44,299 bases of DNA, taken from Planctomycetota bacterium (GTDB lineage: Bacteria > Planctomycetota > JAJSAM01 > JAJVHW01). Made by a program: the position numbers and the translations under genes. A model generated the notes under the pieces. It saw only the letters and a list, made by a program, of their open reading frames with translations. It was not told the DNA's origin and searched no databases. Positions 43,577 through 44,299 of this stretch are shown piece by piece. The first letter of the stretch is position 1, and every line of letters starts with the position of its first letter. Location: contig JAIOPE010000062.1 in NCBI GenBank assembly GCA_021414065.1, positions 1 to 44,299 on the forward strand. Reading direction: 5' to 3'.

Positions 43577-43956
43577 GACGTCCCGCGGAGCTCCGACTTG
43601 ATGTAGTCCGCGATCGCGCGCTGTGCGGTGTCGTCGCCCCAGCCCACCCACCAGAACTCGATGCCGACGTCGCACGGCGGCGTCACTCCGCCGATCCACG
43701 CAACGCGTCCGAGCGCCACCACGGGGCTCGAGAACTCCGGCATCGCCATCTCGACCGCCACGAAGTCGCCGATCGCGAACGCCTGCTCGGAGCGGAAGCA
43801 GAGCCCGCCGCCGGAGATGTTCACGGTGACCGCGTCCATGCCCCCGCCGGGCGGCGTGAAGCCCGCCAGCGGCCGGACCTTCAGGCGGCACGAGTCGCGC
43901 ATGCGAGGGAACTTGCGGCGGTTGTCGGTCGGCTCGGGCTGTGCTGACTGTCCCAT
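43573..43956 (-). CDS. PilZ domain protein
   Basis: A 127-residue cytoplasmic receptor for cyclic di-GMP. The two binding motifs are present: an RxxxR-like RRKFPRMR near the N-terminus (Arg14 to Arg18) and VNISGGGLCF, the (D/N)xSxxG motif. The rest is the PilZ beta barrel (GDFVAVEMAMPEF, ALGRVAWIGG, DVGIEFWWVGW). It would convert cyclic di-GMP levels into a protein-level response. The start is fixed by GAGGAGG ahead of ATG 43956. The GGDEF and HD-GYP proteins encoded about 30 kb away could set its ligand level. Its stop overlaps the phosphatase GTG, so it heads the operon that runs to 31917. The 343 bases upstream carry repeats and hairpins and presumably its promoter. Confidence 0.9.
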   Translation of the reverse strand: MGQSAQPEPTDNRRKFPRMRDSCRLKVRPLAGFTPPGGGMDAVTVNISGGGLCFRSEQAFAIGDFVAVEMAMPEFSSPVVALGRVAWIGGVTPPCDVGIEFWWVGWGDDTAQRAIADYIKSELRGTS

Positions 43957-44166
43957 GCGGCGCACCTCCTCGGAAACGTGGCAGGCGTCAGGATAGCGAG
44001 GCGCCGCACGAATCGAGCGTCCGGGTCGCGAAGGAGCCGGCGCAGGCCAATCCGGACGCTGCGCGGCGGGTCGCCGGACCGTCGGGGCGGCGGGTTGGAG
44101 ACGGTGGCGACGGCGCGAAGACGCTCCGGTCACGCCCGCCCACCCTCTCACCCCGCCCGTGGCGCT

Positions 44167-44193
44167 CGAGATCGAGCCTCAGGCTCGATCTCG
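44167..44193. repeat. 12-bp perfect hairpin, 3-base loop
   Basis: CGAGATCGAGCC, loop TCA, exact complement. It has the same size, loop length and GAGC core as the hairpin at 19646-19672. Confidence 0.85.
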
Positions 44194-44221
44194 TCCGAGT
44201 CGCGCTACCGCGCGAGTCGGA
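44194..44221. repeat. Second hairpin with a single G-G mismatch
   Basis: TCCGA and TCGCG pair with CGCGA and TCGGA around a 6-base loop, with one G-G mismatch between the two helices. It directly abuts the previous hairpin. Confidence 0.8.
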
Positions 44222-44299
44222 CCGCGCCCGTTCGATTCCCCTCGTCTGCAACGGGGGCTGGGGCGGCGGAGGTGGAAGACGCTCCGGTCACGCCCGCCC

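Larger units (their letters stand above)
43957..44299. other. Gene-free region upstream of the PilZ operon with direct repeat and hairpins
   Basis: No convincing coding frame occurs in these 343 bases. A 25-base direct repeat (44117-44141 and 44275-44299) brackets two adjacent hairpins (44167-44221) and GTTCGATTCCC (44230-44240). The last repeat is cut by the window edge, so the array may continue. The PilZ operon promoter should lie between 43957 and 44116 but cannot be identified. Confidence 0.6.
44117..44299. repeat. 25-bp direct repeat, copies 158 bases apart
   Basis: GAAGACGCTCCGGTCACGCC then CGCCC is identical at 44117-44141 and 44275-44299. Each copy is preceded by GGGGCGGCGG after a short gap of different length (44094 and 44260 regions). 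The second copy ends exactly at the window edge. Confidence 0.9.

Noticed and set aside
43988..44251. 87-codon minus-strand frame upstream of the PilZ gene
   Set aside because: It crosses both hairpins and one copy of the direct repeat, is Arg/Ser-rich and has no family features.

Overview
The window is GC-rich bacterial chromosome (roughly 70 % G+C by eye), densely packed with genes, many of them joined by GTGA or ATGA start/stop overlaps. No rRNA, tRNA, CRISPR array, insertion sequence or phage gene is visible. A Planctomycetota-like origin is my best guess, with Myxococcota as an alternative. It rests on a PuuD-type membrane domain without its cytochrome, a DUF5658 protein, several HEAT-repeat lipoproteins, an ECF sigma factor paired with a zinc-finger anti-sigma factor, and a GRxGC-type Lgt. 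It is inferred from gene style, not from a phylogenetic marker.

Layout. Bases 1-4186 (minus strand) hold the end of a PDZ lipoprotein gene, a fused ABC-2 transporter, a PuuD-like membrane protein and an AlgH/YqgE protein. Bases 4228-8236 hold an MtaD-type amidohydrolase, gcvT and a convergent GlcD-type flavin oxidase. Bases 8379-15415 (plus) form a signalling cluster: a degenerate receiver-kinase, a receiver-HD-GYP protein with an altered HD dyad, a GAF-GGDEF diguanylate cyclase with an inhibitory site, an NtrB-like kinase and an NtrC-like sigma-54 activator. Bases 15431-18957 hold envelope sugar genes (a GtrB-like glycosyltransferase, a ChbG/HpnK-like deacetylase and an ArnT/PMT-like glycosyltransferase). 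Bases 19059-22693 hold gcvH and a convergent single-chain gcvP. Bases 22893-29335 hold a secreted helical protein, lgt, a DUF5658 protein, two HEAT-repeat proteins and a small conserved-looking ORF. Bases 29481-31747 hold an ECF sigma factor and its anti-sigma factor, the latter fused to what looks like an alpha/alpha-toroid domain. Bases 31917-43956 look like one ten-gene minus-strand operon: PilZ, dual-specificity phosphatase, dapB, ThiE/TenI-like, a 14-CxxC lipoprotein, a HEAT lipoprotein, PhzF-like, thiL, tsaE and a 1201-residue secreted protein.

How the genes fit together. GcvT, GcvH, GcvP and the GlcD-like oxidase make a glycine/glyoxylate group, but dispersed rather than in one operon. 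The GGDEF, HD-GYP and PilZ proteins share cyclic di-GMP as the likely messenger. Several proteins keep a fold but lose key residues: three receiver-like domains, one kinase, the HD-GYP dyad, a gluzincin-like segment and the ThiE metal site. Non-coding DNA is sparse, but three gene-free stretches (19452-19813, 28546-29053, 43957-44299) carry hairpins and short direct or tandem repeats. The most promising unusual items are the signalling cluster, the zinc-knuckle lipoprotein, the anti-sigma fusion and the repeated extragenic hairpin element.
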